A stretch of 15,240 nucleotides of DNA from Syntrophaceae bacterium (GTDB lineage: Bacteria > Desulfobacterota > Syntrophia > Syntrophales > UBA2185). A program made the translations under genes and the position numbers. The stretch is taken from contig DNUI01000167.1 in NCBI GenBank assembly GCA_003508565.1, positions 1 to 15,240 on the forward strand, written 5' to 3'. The notes beneath the pieces were generated by a model. The model saw nothing but the letters and a program-made list of their open reading frames with translations, was not told where the DNA came from and made no database searches. This document shows, piece after piece, positions 6,648-13,025 of the stretch; positions within the stretch are counted from its first letter, which is position 1; every line of letters starts with the position of its first letter.

Positions 6648-6675
6648 AAAAAACCCGCTATTTCTAACGGGTTTT
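6648..6675 (-). terminator. Hairpin terminator between tRNA-Leu and the integrase
   Basis: A perfect 8-base stem AAAACCCG / CGGGTTTT (6650-6657 and 6668-6675) with a 10-base loop is followed on the minus strand by further T residues. It would end the tRNA-Leu transcript and protect the integrase from read-through. The stem is A/T-flanked on both sides and could work in both directions. Confidence 0.75.
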
Positions 6676-6706
6676 ATACTTTACTGGACTATACTGGATT
6701 GTTAAT

Positions 6707-6735
6707 TGGTGCCGAGGCCGGGACTTGAACCCGGA
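6707..6735. other. Probable attachment-site junction in the tRNA 3' end
   Basis: P4-type integrases commonly recombine in the T-arm to CCA part of tRNA genes, and the integrase here lies just beyond the CCA end. The core cannot be delimited because the second copy would be left of position 1. A near copy of the CCA-end sequence (TAATTGGTGCC at 6703-6713) occurs as TAATTGGTACC at 6583-6593 inside the element. Confidence 0.4.
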
Positions 6736-6793
6736 CGGGCGTGGCCCACTACCCCCTCAAGATAGCGTGTCTACCATATTCCACCACCTCGGC
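6707..6793 (-). tRNA. tRNA-Leu (anticodon GAG)
   Basis: An 87-base tRNA with encoded CCA. The acceptor stem GCCGAGG/CCTCGGC pairs perfectly; the T arm is CCGGG-TTCAAGT-CCCGG; the anticodon stem CTATC/GGTAG holds loop TTGAGGG with anticodon GAG at 6758-6756; and the long variable arm GGGC-CAC-GCCC is that of a class II leucine tRNA. It reads CUC and CUU. It follows secG, as does leuU in E. coli. Its 3' half is probably the integration site of the element and has been kept functional. Confidence 0.97.
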
Positions 6794-6894
6794 ACTTGTT
6801 TCACTCGCAGGGATTATCATGAACACATGAACGTCCATTCCTGCGAAACTTTCCCCGCCGAGCTTCTCGGACGAGAAACTTTAACATAGAAAGA

Positions 6895-6924
6895 ACTGGA
6901 TTCCCGATCGAGCCGGGAATGACA
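6895..6924. repeat. REP-like palindromic repeat, copy 1
   Basis: ACTGGATTCCCGATC followed by GAGCCGGGAATGACA; ATTCCCG and CGGGAAT form the stem. It lies ten bases downstream of secG and is closely similar to a second copy upstream of secG at 7312-7340. Such dispersed intergenic palindromes are common in many environmental Gram-negative genomes; this one may also act as an mRNA 3'-end stabiliser. Confidence 0.6.
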
Positions 6925-6933
6925 TTTACGAAA

Positions 6934-7278
6934 CTATTTCTGCTGCGCCGGCGGAGCCTGCTGTTCTGCTGCTCCCGGAGCTTTTTCAACCGGTGCGGGC
7001 GCTGCTTGTTGCTGCGTCTGCGGGGCCGTTTTGTCTATTAATGTCGATGACTTATGAACGGCCGCATACGAAAGGGCAAGAGAAGTCAACATAAAGACCG
7101 TAGCGATCACTGTGGTCATCTTTCCCAAAAAGCTTCCGGGACCGGTGCTTCCGAAGACTGTCTGACTCGACCCGCCAAAAGCCGCCCCCATGCTTGCCCC
7201 CTTTCCTGCCTGCAGGAGGACGACAAGGATCAAAATGAGACATACTGCAATATGCAAGATCGTTATTAATATTTGCAC
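6934..7278 (-). CDS. secG: Protein-export membrane protein SecG
   Basis: A 114-aa inner-membrane subunit of the SecYEG translocon. Two hydrophobic segments (about 3-22 and 52-72) flank the conserved cytoplasmic loop LLQAGKGASMGAAFGGSSQT followed by VFGSTGPGSFLGK, diagnostic for SecG. The C-terminal 35 residues are a Gln/Pro/Ala-rich tail of low complexity, as often seen. The start is a GTG at 7278 with AGAGGG upstream. It lies 109 bases downstream of tpiA and upstream of tRNA-Leu, a neighbourhood shared with other Proteobacteria. REP-like palindromes lie on both sides. Confidence 0.95.
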   Translation of the reverse strand: MQILITILHIAVCLILILVVLLQAGKGASMGAAFGGSSQTVFGSTGPGSFLGKMTTVIATVFMLTSLALSYAAVHKSSTLIDKTAPQTQQQAAPAPVEKAPGAAEQQAPPAQQK

Positions 7279-7311
7279 GTTAAAAACCCTCTAAACAAAT
7301 TCGAGTAAAAA

Positions 7312-7340
7312 ACTGGATCCGGATCAAGTCCGGAATGACA
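7312..7340. repeat. REP-like palindromic repeat, copy 2
   Basis: ACTGGATCCGGATC then AAGTCCGGAATGACA, with TCCGGA repeated at 7318-7323 and 7329-7334 giving the stem. It shares its outer parts (ACTGGAT... and ...GGAATGACA) with copy 1 at 6895-6924 and lies in the tpiA-secG gap. Confidence 0.6.
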
Positions 7341-7387
7341 GTAAGTAAGTATTTTCGTATCAATGACGATAAGAATATCCAACGCTC

Positions 7388-8137
7388 TTAAAATTGTATA
7401 ATCCTGATAAACGATTCAGGGTCCAGGCTGGCTCCTCCCACCAGAACACCGTCGATGTCCGGCTGGGCCATAAGGCCACCAATGTTACCCGGATTCACAC
7501 TTCCCCCATAAATAACGGCGATAATTCCTGAAATATTTTCTCCGTAAGTATTTCCAATTACTTCACGGATATATGCATGCACCCCTTGTGCCTGTTCAGG
7601 TGTCGCCGTCCTGCCGGTACCAATTGCCCACACGGGTTCATAGGCAATAACGATGTGCCTTATATCATCAGTGGTTAAATTATTCAATCCCTCTTTTAAC
7701 TGCCGTTCGACAACAGAAAATGTCTGCGCTTTGTCCCGTTCTTCCAGGGTTTCACCGATACAGAATATGGGCAATAAACCAAAGGAAATAGCTGACTTGA
7801 CCTTTTTATTTATGAAATCGTTTGTTTCACCAAAGAGGGCGCGGCGCTCTGAATGTCCTACGATGGCATACTCACATCCCGCATCAACCAGCATTTTGGC
7901 AGATACCTCTCCCGTATACGCGCCTGCCGGCTCATTATGGAGATTCTGGGCGGAAAGATGAATTGAAGACCCCCTCAGCACCTCCGCGACTGCCGAGAGT
8001 GCCGTATAAGGCGGGGCAATCACCACCCTCCTCTCGATAGTCTGGTCACACGCAGTAATCAGATGCTGTGCGAAATCAACAGCTTCTCTGATTGTTTTGT
8101 GCATCTTCCAGTTACCTGCAATAAACGGCCTCTTCAT
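7388..8137 (-). CDS. tpiA: Triose-phosphate isomerase
   Basis: A 249-aa cytoplasmic enzyme interconverting dihydroxyacetone phosphate and glyceraldehyde 3-phosphate, of normal family length. Substrate and catalytic residues are in place: Asn9 and Lys11 (GNWKMHKT), His95 (AIVGHSERR), Glu167 (AYEPVWAIGTG), with the phosphate-binding loops YGGSVNPGN and GVLVGGASL near the end. The ATG at 8137 comes one base after the gap stop codon and has GGAG seven bases upstream, so the two genes are translationally linked. The start codon is given by the universal MKRPFIAGNWKM beginning; longer in-frame sequence upstream is only gap coding sequence. Confidence 0.98.
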   Translation of the reverse strand: MKRPFIAGNWKMHKTIREAVDFAQHLITACDQTIERRVVIAPPYTALSAVAEVLRGSSIHLSAQNLHNEPAGAYTGEVSAKMLVDAGCEYAIVGHSERRALFGETNDFINKKVKSAISFGLLPIFCIGETLEERDKAQTFSVVERQLKEGLNNLTTDDIRHIVIAYEPVWAIGTGRTATPEQAQGVHAYIREVIGNTYGENISGIIAVIYGGSVNPGNIGGLMAQPDIDGVLVGGASLDPESFIRIIQF

Positions 8138-8138
8138 G

Positions 8139-9155
8139 TTATGCTCCGAATGATTTCTTCGCCATGTACAGGGCAAGATCCCTCATTCTGCATGCGTACC
8201 CACTCTCATTATCATACCAGGAAAACACCTTGACAAGGTTTCCCGCGATCACATTGGTCAATGGCGCATCAACGATAGACGAGAAGGAACTACTCGTAAA
8301 ATCAACGGAAACAAGTTCCTCTTCACAAAATGCCAGAATGCCCTTGAGTCTGCCTTCAGATGCTGCTTTCAGGGCACCATTCACCTCATTTACGCTCACG
8401 GGCTTTGCCACTTCCACCACAAGATCAACCAGCGATACGTTGGGAGTGGGAACTCTCAGCGCTACTCCGTCAAGCTTTCCTTTCAACTCCGGAATTACCT
8501 GGCCCACCGCAGTGGCCGCCCCCGTCGATGTGGGAACGATTGACATCGCAGCAGCGCGACCTCTCCTCAAATCATTATGGGAACCATCCAGAAGCCTCTG
8601 GTCCATCGTGTAGGAGTGTGCTGTAGTCATAAATCCTTTGACTATGGTGAACTGATCCTGCAACACTTTGATCACAGGCGCAAGGCAGTTGGTAGTACAG
8701 GATGCATTCGATACTATGTGATGCTTATTCGGATCGTATGTGTCCTCATTCACCCCCATCACGAATGTACCATCAACACCCTTACCAGGGGCCGCCAGGA
8801 TCACCTTCTTGGCTCCCGCGGTTAAATGGCCCGCCATTTCATCTTTCTTCCTGAACTTCCCTGTCGACTCTAAAATTATCTGGGCACCCAATTCTCCCCA
8901 GGGAAGGTCTGCCAGGCCGGAGGTAACGTTTGTTATTTTTATTTTTTTACCGTCTACAATGAGATTGTCCGCGTCTACTGCAAGATCAGCCTTGATTTTT
9001 CCGTGAACAGAATCATATTTAAGAAGGTGGGCAAGGGTTCCGGGCTTAGCCCGGGAATTAACAGCAACTATTTCGATGTCATTGTATCCTATGCATGCCC
9101 GGATAAGATACCTGCCGATCCTGCCAAAACCATTGATAGCCACTTTTACGCCCAT
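8139..9155 (-). CDS. gap: Glyceraldehyde-3-phosphate dehydrogenase (phosphorylating)
   Basis: A 338-aa homotetrameric enzyme making 1,3-bisphosphoglycerate from glyceraldehyde 3-phosphate. The Rossmann motif is GFGRIGR (9-15), the catalytic cysteine is Cys153 in SNASCTTNCLAP, with His180 (TTAHSYT), and the RRGRAAAMSIVPTSTGAA and WYDNESGYACRMRDLA blocks are complete. The ATG at 9155 has AGGGGG seven to eight bases before it; an upstream TTG is less likely. At the end of beta-2, where NAD-specific enzymes carry an aspartate (VNDL), it has Ser34-Arg35 (AVNSRAK), which may relax cofactor choice toward NADP. Upstream of it about 150 non-coding bases hold the probable promoter of gap-tpiA(-secG), although I see no clear consensus boxes. 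Confidence 0.97.
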   Translation of the reverse strand: MGVKVAINGFGRIGRYLIRACIGYNDIEIVAVNSRAKPGTLAHLLKYDSVHGKIKADLAVDADNLIVDGKKIKITNVTSGLADLPWGELGAQIILESTGKFRKKDEMAGHLTAGAKKVILAAPGKGVDGTFVMGVNEDTYDPNKHHIVSNASCTTNCLAPVIKVLQDQFTIVKGFMTTAHSYTMDQRLLDGSHNDLRRGRAAAMSIVPTSTGAATAVGQVIPELKGKLDGVALRVPTPNVSLVDLVVEVAKPVSVNEVNGALKAASEGRLKGILAFCEEELVSVDFTSSSFSSIVDAPLTNVIAGNLVKVFSWYDNESGYACRMRDLALYMAKKSFGA

Positions 9156-9241
9156 AATATACCCCCTTTTCAAATTTCAGATACTACCACATTTAAAAGC
9201 ATCATATGCATTCCGGCACTCTGCCAACATTGAAAGACCTC

Positions 9242-9285
9242 TGAAAAATATGTACCGTATTTCATTCTGATGATGGTATTTTTCA
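9242..9285. other. Inverted repeat between nth and gap
   Basis: TGAAAAATA (9242-9250) and TATTTTTCA (9277-9285) are perfect 9-base arms around a 26-base loop, in the gap between the nth stop and the gap start. It lacks the GC-rich stem of a classic terminator but could act as a weak terminator for nth or as an operator. Confidence 0.25.
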
Positions 9286-9304
9286 AAGAAGCCGCATGCC
9301 CCCA

Positions 9305-9973
9305 CTATCTGCTTCTCACAACATTCACTCTGTCACAGTAACGTACGACAGGGCACCTGCTGCAGAAAGGAGAGACGGGCATGCAAACATGCCGACCAAA
9401 CGCTACCATTAATGTATTATACCGTAACCAGTATTCCAATGGCAGTTTTTTTCTCAGCGCGTATTCCGTTTCCTCAGGGGTTTTTGTTCTGACATAGCCC
9501 AGGCGGTTTGATATCCTGTGGACATGCGTATCGACACACAACCCCTCTTTATTATATCCAAGCGCTACAACAAGGTTGGCTGTTTTCCTGCCCACGCCTT
9601 TCAGGGTGAGTAATTGCTCTATGGTGTCGGGCACTCTCGATGCGAAACGATCTATCAATTCTCTGCTGATATGAAGAACCGTTTTCGCCTTATTCCGGTA
9701 AAAGCCAACGGGATATATCGCCTTGATGATCTCCTCTTCGGAAAGCTTTACCATATCCTCCGGGGTCGCAGCAAGGGCAAGGAGCTGTTCTGTCGCCTTG
9801 GCAGTCACTTCATCTTTCGTTCTCAAACTCAGAATCGTTGAGATCAGAATTGGGAATGGACCACTATGTTCTTCGGCCATAGAGGAAACTATGGGAAGAT
9901 CCCATTCATTAAAATCTTTCTCAAGGAGCTGAATGACTTTTCTGATGTTATGGTCATGCATATTTGGCGACAT
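9305..9973 (-). CDS. nth: Endonuclease III (DNA glycosylase/AP lyase)
   Basis: A 222-aa base-excision repair enzyme that removes oxidised pyrimidines. The helix-hairpin-helix is LLTLKGVGRKTANLVV with catalytic Lys130, the catalytic aspartate is Asp148 (VDTHVHRIS), and a 4Fe-4S cluster loop is formed by Cys197-x6-Cys204-x2-Cys207-x5-Cys213. Length and motif order are normal. It starts 15 bases after the FdhE-like stop, with only a weak GGA ribosome site, so it is probably translated by coupling; an internal ATG four codons later is a poorer choice. The role is well established; its placement next to fdhE is a lineage-specific arrangement. Confidence 0.97.
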   Translation of the reverse strand: MSPNMHDHNIRKVIQLLEKDFNEWDLPIVSSMAEEHSGPFPILISTILSLRTKDEVTAKATEQLLALAATPEDMVKLSEEEIIKAIYPVGFYRNKAKTVLHISRELIDRFASRVPDTIEQLLTLKGVGRKTANLVVALGYNKEGLCVDTHVHRISNRLGYVRTKTPEETEYALRKKLPLEYWLRYNTLMVAFGRHVCMPVSPFCSRCPVVRYCDRVNVVRSR

Positions 9974-9988
9974 CGCAAAAAGTCCATT

Positions 9989-10819
9989 TTAATTATATCC
10001 TTCTTCATTCGCAAGCATATCAAGATGCAGTGTGGCAATATCCTCAACATCAAGGTTTGCCTCTTCTTTTGATTCTCTGAAATCCACAGTTTTAATATAT
10101 CGCTTGCACTCATTGCACACATCAACCCGGTATTTCTCTTCTCCCTCAATGGTGAAATAGGCCAGTGTCTGCTGTTCTTCATTGCCGCAGAACGGGCACT
10201 TGATGCGCCGGAAACGCCACTCAAATCCGCATTGTGTGCAAAAAAGAAATCTTCTTCCCTCTTCCTCCCTAATTTCTCCGATTTTCGGATCCTTGCCGCA
10301 GATCGGACAATACCCCTCAACCCACCCGATCCCGGCAACGATACTCCCGTACTTTTCTACTACCTTCTCCAGGGCAGGTCTGAGGCTTTCTTCAAGAAAC
10401 AAATCCACCAGATCAATTACATCATCGTCTATCTCATCCGAAGTATCATCATGGGAGGAATTAAAAGAGTCGCAAATGAGTTTCTCAAAATTGAAACTTC
10501 CATCCTCAATCTTTTGCACAATTTCTTTTGTTTCCCCGGGAGCCCTTTTTTCCGCTATCTCCAGGAGCGCCAAAAAATATTGTTTGGGTTCTGCGAGGTC
10601 AAACATTCCCGCGGAAAAATCTATGAGAGGTAATCCGCCCGCGATTTTCTTTTTTATCAGTTCTTCATCTACCGGGAAGATAATCTCTTTCATCTTTCGC
10701 CGGTATTCTTCCCTGATGATTAAAATTTCTCCTAGGATATCGAGCAGTTCTACATAGTGGGGGGTAGCTGTTTTATATTCCTCTATGGTTTTTAACGCAT
10801 TCTTCAATATTTTCGCCAT
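9989..10819 (-). CDS. fdhE: FdhE-like formate dehydrogenase accessory protein
   Basis: A 276-aa cytoplasmic protein with four CxxC pairs in the C-terminal half (Cys171/174, 194/197, 208/211, 235/238) arranged as CPICG, CTQCG, CPFCG and CNEC, the rubredoxin-like iron/zinc knuckles of FdhE. The N-terminal half is helical and acidic. FdhE helps maturation of membrane-bound formate dehydrogenase and binds iron through these cysteines. No formate dehydrogenase subunit is in the window, so its client is unknown. AGGAG precedes the ATG at 10819 with somewhat long spacing. A likely promoter at 10990-11018 would drive it with nth independently of pgk. Confidence 0.85.
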   Translation of the reverse strand: MAKILKNALKTIEEYKTATPHYVELLDILGEILIIREEYRRKMKEIIFPVDEELIKKKIAGGLPLIDFSAGMFDLAEPKQYFLALLEIAEKRAPGETKEIVQKIEDGSFNFEKLICDSFNSSHDDTSDEIDDDVIDLVDLFLEESLRPALEKVVEKYGSIVAGIGWVEGYCPICGKDPKIGEIREEEGRRFLFCTQCGFEWRFRRIKCPFCGNEEQQTLAYFTIEGEEKYRVDVCNECKRYIKTVDFRESKEEANLDVEDIATLHLDMLANEEGYN

Positions 10820-10877
10820 TCAAACAAAATCTCCTTGGATCTTTAATCAAGGTTCTTCTCCGATTGAGTTGTAGAAA

Positions 10878-10934
10878 GGATTCGAGGACTCAAGGAACCG
10901 AGGGTTCAAGAGATTTTTAAGACCCCTTGAATCC
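10878..10934. repeat. Degenerate GGATTCRAGG repeat cluster with dyad
   Basis: The plus strand reads GGATTCGAGG, then variants ACTCAAGG, AACCGAGG and GTTCAAGA in tandem, and ends with the reverse-complement form CCTTGAATCC at 10925-10934. Several alternative stems are possible, for example GGATTCGAGG against CCTTGAATCC with one G-T pair. It lies in the leader of the fdhE transcript; similar words recur in intergenic repeats of other genomes. Confidence 0.4.
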
Positions 10935-10989
10935 TGAAGATGCGAACAACTTTTTTGGAGACGAACCATAATTAATAAATTTTGACTGC

Positions 10990-11018
10990 TGTATATATCC
11001 TTTCTGTGTCCAGTGCAA
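10990..11018 (-). promoter_or_regulatory. Candidate sigma-70 promoter for fdhE-nth
   Basis: On the minus strand TTGCAC (11018-11013) is followed after 17 bases by TATACA (10995-10990). It lies just downstream of the pgk stop and about 170 bases before the fdhE start, in an AT-rich stretch. Both boxes are near consensus with ideal spacing. Not experimentally supported. Confidence 0.5.
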
Positions 11019-11028
11019 GCGATATGTG

Positions 11029-12150
11029 TCAGGCGTAATATCCCAACGCCGCCAGCCCAGGAAGCCTGTCCCCAGTGATGAAGGCTAAAAAAGCGCCTCC
11101 TCCGGTGGAAATATAAGAAATCTTGTCCTCCAGGTTATTTTTGTATATTACGCTGTTCGTCTCACCGCCCCCGACAATAGAAAAAGCAGTCCTGTTTCTA
11201 CTGATAGCTTTCAGTATCTCCACCGTACCTATGTTTCGTTCATCCTCAAAGTAGCCAATAGGGCCGTTGAAAAAGATCGTTCTTGCGGCGGCGATTTTTT
11301 CATTGAATTCCTTTATGGTTTCCGGACCGACATCATACACTTCTTCCTGAATACCCTTCTTAAAATACACAACATTATCAGTGGGCAGATGGATTCTGTG
11401 ATTATGTATCTCGATTTCATCAATGTAGGGGAACACCTTTTGATCTGGCATGGCTCCAAAGTTTATTTCTTTTTTTCTCCTCAATATGGCATGGGCAATT
11501 TTGCCTCCTAAAAGAACATCACAATCCGGCATATCCAGAAACTTTTTAATGACTTTCACCTTGGTTTCGATTTTAGCACCCCCAATAATGGCCACTATAG
11601 GTTTTTTAGGATTTTTAAGGTGATACGAAATGGTCTGAACTTCTTCCATGAGAAGGTTTCCCGCGAATACATTTCCCGGCAGGAAAAATTTCACAATTGC
11701 GGACACGGAGGCATGATTTCTATGGCACACACCGAATGCATCATTGACATAAATATCCGCATACTTCGCGAGGCTTTTTGCAAACTCAGGGTCATTCTTT
11801 TCTTCTCCTGGATACGTGCGAAGGTTTTCCAGCAAGAGCAATTGGCCTGGTTTCAGTTTCTGTACCTCTTGCTCGACAGCGTAGCCAATACAATCATTGA
11901 CAAAAATAACATCCATATTGAGAAACTTTCTTAACGCCGGAGTAACCGTCTTCAGACTGATTTTCTCTTCTGTAAAATGACTGCAGAGAATTACCTTTGC
12001 CTTTTTATCCAACAGGAAGTGGAGGGTTGGTGTGATTTGTTTAATTCTGAAATCGTCCTGCATGTTGCCATTTTCACTAAGAGGAACATTGAGATCGCCT
12101 CTCACCAGGACATTTTTCCCCGCTACATCTTTTTTTCTGATATCATTCAT
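11029..12150 (-). CDS. pgk: Phosphoglycerate kinase, divergent
   Basis: A 373-aa enzyme that transfers phosphate from 1,3-bisphosphoglycerate to ADP, somewhat shorter than typical bacterial Pgk (about 390-400). Recognisable motifs are RGDLNVPL (usually RVDFNVPL), DDFRI, LLLENLRTYPGEEKNDPEFA, YVNDAFGVCHRNHAS, GGAKIETK, FNGPIGYFE, IVGGGETNSV and STGGGAFL. The HLGRP loop that normally brings a substrate-binding arginine is replaced by SHFTEEK (57-63), leaving His58 but Glu at the arginine position. The pattern around YPGEEKND and VNDAFGVCHR reminds me of Pgk from candidate-phyla (Parcubacteria-like) bacteria, which could mean horizontal transfer. GAGGTG precedes the ATG. It is the first gene of the minus-strand run. 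Confidence 0.92.
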   Translation of the reverse strand: MNDIRKKDVAGKNVLVRGDLNVPLSENGNMQDDFRIKQITPTLHFLLDKKAKVILCSHFTEEKISLKTVTPALRKFLNMDVIFVNDCIGYAVEQEVQKLKPGQLLLLENLRTYPGEEKNDPEFAKSLAKYADIYVNDAFGVCHRNHASVSAIVKFFLPGNVFAGNLLMEEVQTISYHLKNPKKPIVAIIGGAKIETKVKVIKKFLDMPDCDVLLGGKIAHAILRRKKEINFGAMPDQKVFPYIDEIEIHNHRIHLPTDNVVYFKKGIQEEVYDVGPETIKEFNEKIAAARTIFFNGPIGYFEDERNIGTVEILKAISRNRTAFSIVGGGETNSVIYKNNLEDKISYISTGGGAFLAFITGDRLPGLAALGYYA

Positions 12151-12260
12151 GTATCACCTCAAAGAGATATATTAATGTTGAAAAATATCAGGCCTGATGA
12201 AGCCTCGTTGGTATAAGTTGATAAGTGAAAGATGTTATGTTATTTTACTGCGAAGTGTAA

Positions 12261-12290
12261 TTGATAGAGATTAATATTTCAAGGTATTTT
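12261..12290 (+). promoter_or_regulatory. Candidate promoter for ccdA
   Basis: TTGATA (12261-12266) and TATTTT (12285-12290) are separated by 18 bases, and the ccdA start follows 28 bases later. The -10 box is weak. It lies in the 167-base divergent interval between pgk and ccdA. Confidence 0.3.
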
Positions 12291-12317
12291 CCTGGGTTTT
12301 TGCCAATTGGAACATGA

Positions 12318-13025
12318 ATGGAAAATTTAATTAACGGCCTGGCCGCCTATCTTCAAGAATCGTTCGTCTTAGCGTACCTGGCCGCCTACCTGGGAGGTGT
12401 TTTCGTCAGTTTCACCCCATGTATGTACCCTGTGGTTCCCATCACGATTGCTTTCATAGGTGCCCACGCCAGCGGCTCCAGAATGAAAGGATTACTGCTG
12501 TCAGTTACCTACGTTTTAGGCATGTCCATCACGTTTACCATACTAGGCGCTGTTGCCGCCTTAACCGGTAAACTCTTTGGACAGATTCAAACAAACCCCT
12601 GGACATATTTCATTGTTGCCAATATATGTATATTCATGGGATTAGCCATGCTGGAAGTTTTTGTGCTGCCCCTGTGGACACCAGGCTTTTTAGTCAAGGC
12701 ACAACCAAAGAAAAAAGGTATTATAAGCAGCTTTTTAGTCGGGGCTATCTCGGGCCTGGTCATGGGGCCCTGCACGACCCCGGTTCTGGCGGTGCTGTTG
12801 AGTTATGTGGCAACCAGCCAGAATGCCTTCTTCGGGATAGGCCTGTTATTTATCTTTGCCCTCGGTCTCGGTACACTACTTATTATACTCGGAACATTTA
12901 CCGCACTATTAACGAGCATGCCAAAATCCGGCATGTGGATGACAAGAATAAGCCACATTTCCGGTTGGATACTATTGGCAGCAGGGGAGTACTTTCTCAT
13001 ACAAGCAGGAAGTCTCTGGATATGA
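12318..13025 (+). CDS. ccdA: CcdA/DsbD-type thiol-disulfide membrane transporter
   Basis: A 235-aa integral membrane protein with about six hydrophobic segments and the two conserved cysteines of the CcdA/DsbD-beta family: Cys35 in SFTPCMYPVVP and Cys152 in GLVMGPCTTPVLA. It carries electrons from cytoplasmic thioredoxin across the membrane to periplasmic thiol oxidoreductases, keeping them reduced for cytochrome c maturation or disulfide repair. The length is normal for CcdA; it lacks the extra N- and C-terminal domains of DsbD. An out-of-frame ATG four bases earlier is not used. Its stop overlaps the start of the TlpA-like gene (ATGA), the expected functional partner. Confidence 0.92.
   Translation: MENLINGLAAYLQESFVLAYLAAYLGGVFVSFTPCMYPVVPITIAFIGAHASGSRMKGLLLSVTYVLGMSITFTILGAVAALTGKLFGQIQTNPWTYFIVANICIFMGLAMLEVFVLPLWTPGFLVKAQPKKKGIISSFLVGAISGLVMGPCTTPVLAVLLSYVATSQNAFFGIGLLFIFALGLGTLLIILGTFTALLTSMPKSGMWMTRISHISGWILLAAGEYFLIQAGSLWI

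Larger units (their letters stand above)
1..6706. mobile_element. Integrated phage-satellite-like element (one end, incomplete)
   Basis: A block of minus-strand genes typical of mobile DNA abuts the 3' end of a tRNA-Leu gene. In the order read from the tRNA it carries a P4-type integrase, an unknown cargo gene, an AlpA-like regulator, a PrimPol-type primase, a RepA-like helicase, a small unknown, a Spo11/TopoVI-A-like protein and a small-terminase-like HTH protein. The integrase and tRNA fix one boundary. The other boundary, the duplicated tRNA end and any structural genes lie beyond position 1. Int-AlpA-primase-helicase is the core of Gram-negative phage-inducible islands; this assignment is an inference from gene order. 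Several genes look damaged, so mobility is doubtful. Confidence 0.8.

Noticed and set aside
8164..8613. Plus-strand open frame of 149 codons opposite gap
   Set aside because: Antisense to a fully conserved enzyme; no ribosome site or recognisable features.
9889..10338. Minus-strand frame of 149 codons overlapping fdhE and nth
   Set aside because: It lies in another frame of the same strand across two well-supported genes; its Cys and Arg content derives from the fdhE sequence.
10182..10757. Long plus-strand open frame (191 codons) opposite fdhE
   Set aside because: It is antisense to a gene with clear CxxC motifs, is Ser-rich in the way of reverse-complement artefacts, and shows no domain.
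12626..13021. N-terminal extension of the TlpA-like protein into ccdA
   Set aside because: The frame is open, but this stretch encodes the CcdA membrane protein in another frame; the anchor and lipobox-like cysteine fit a start at 13022 or 13037.
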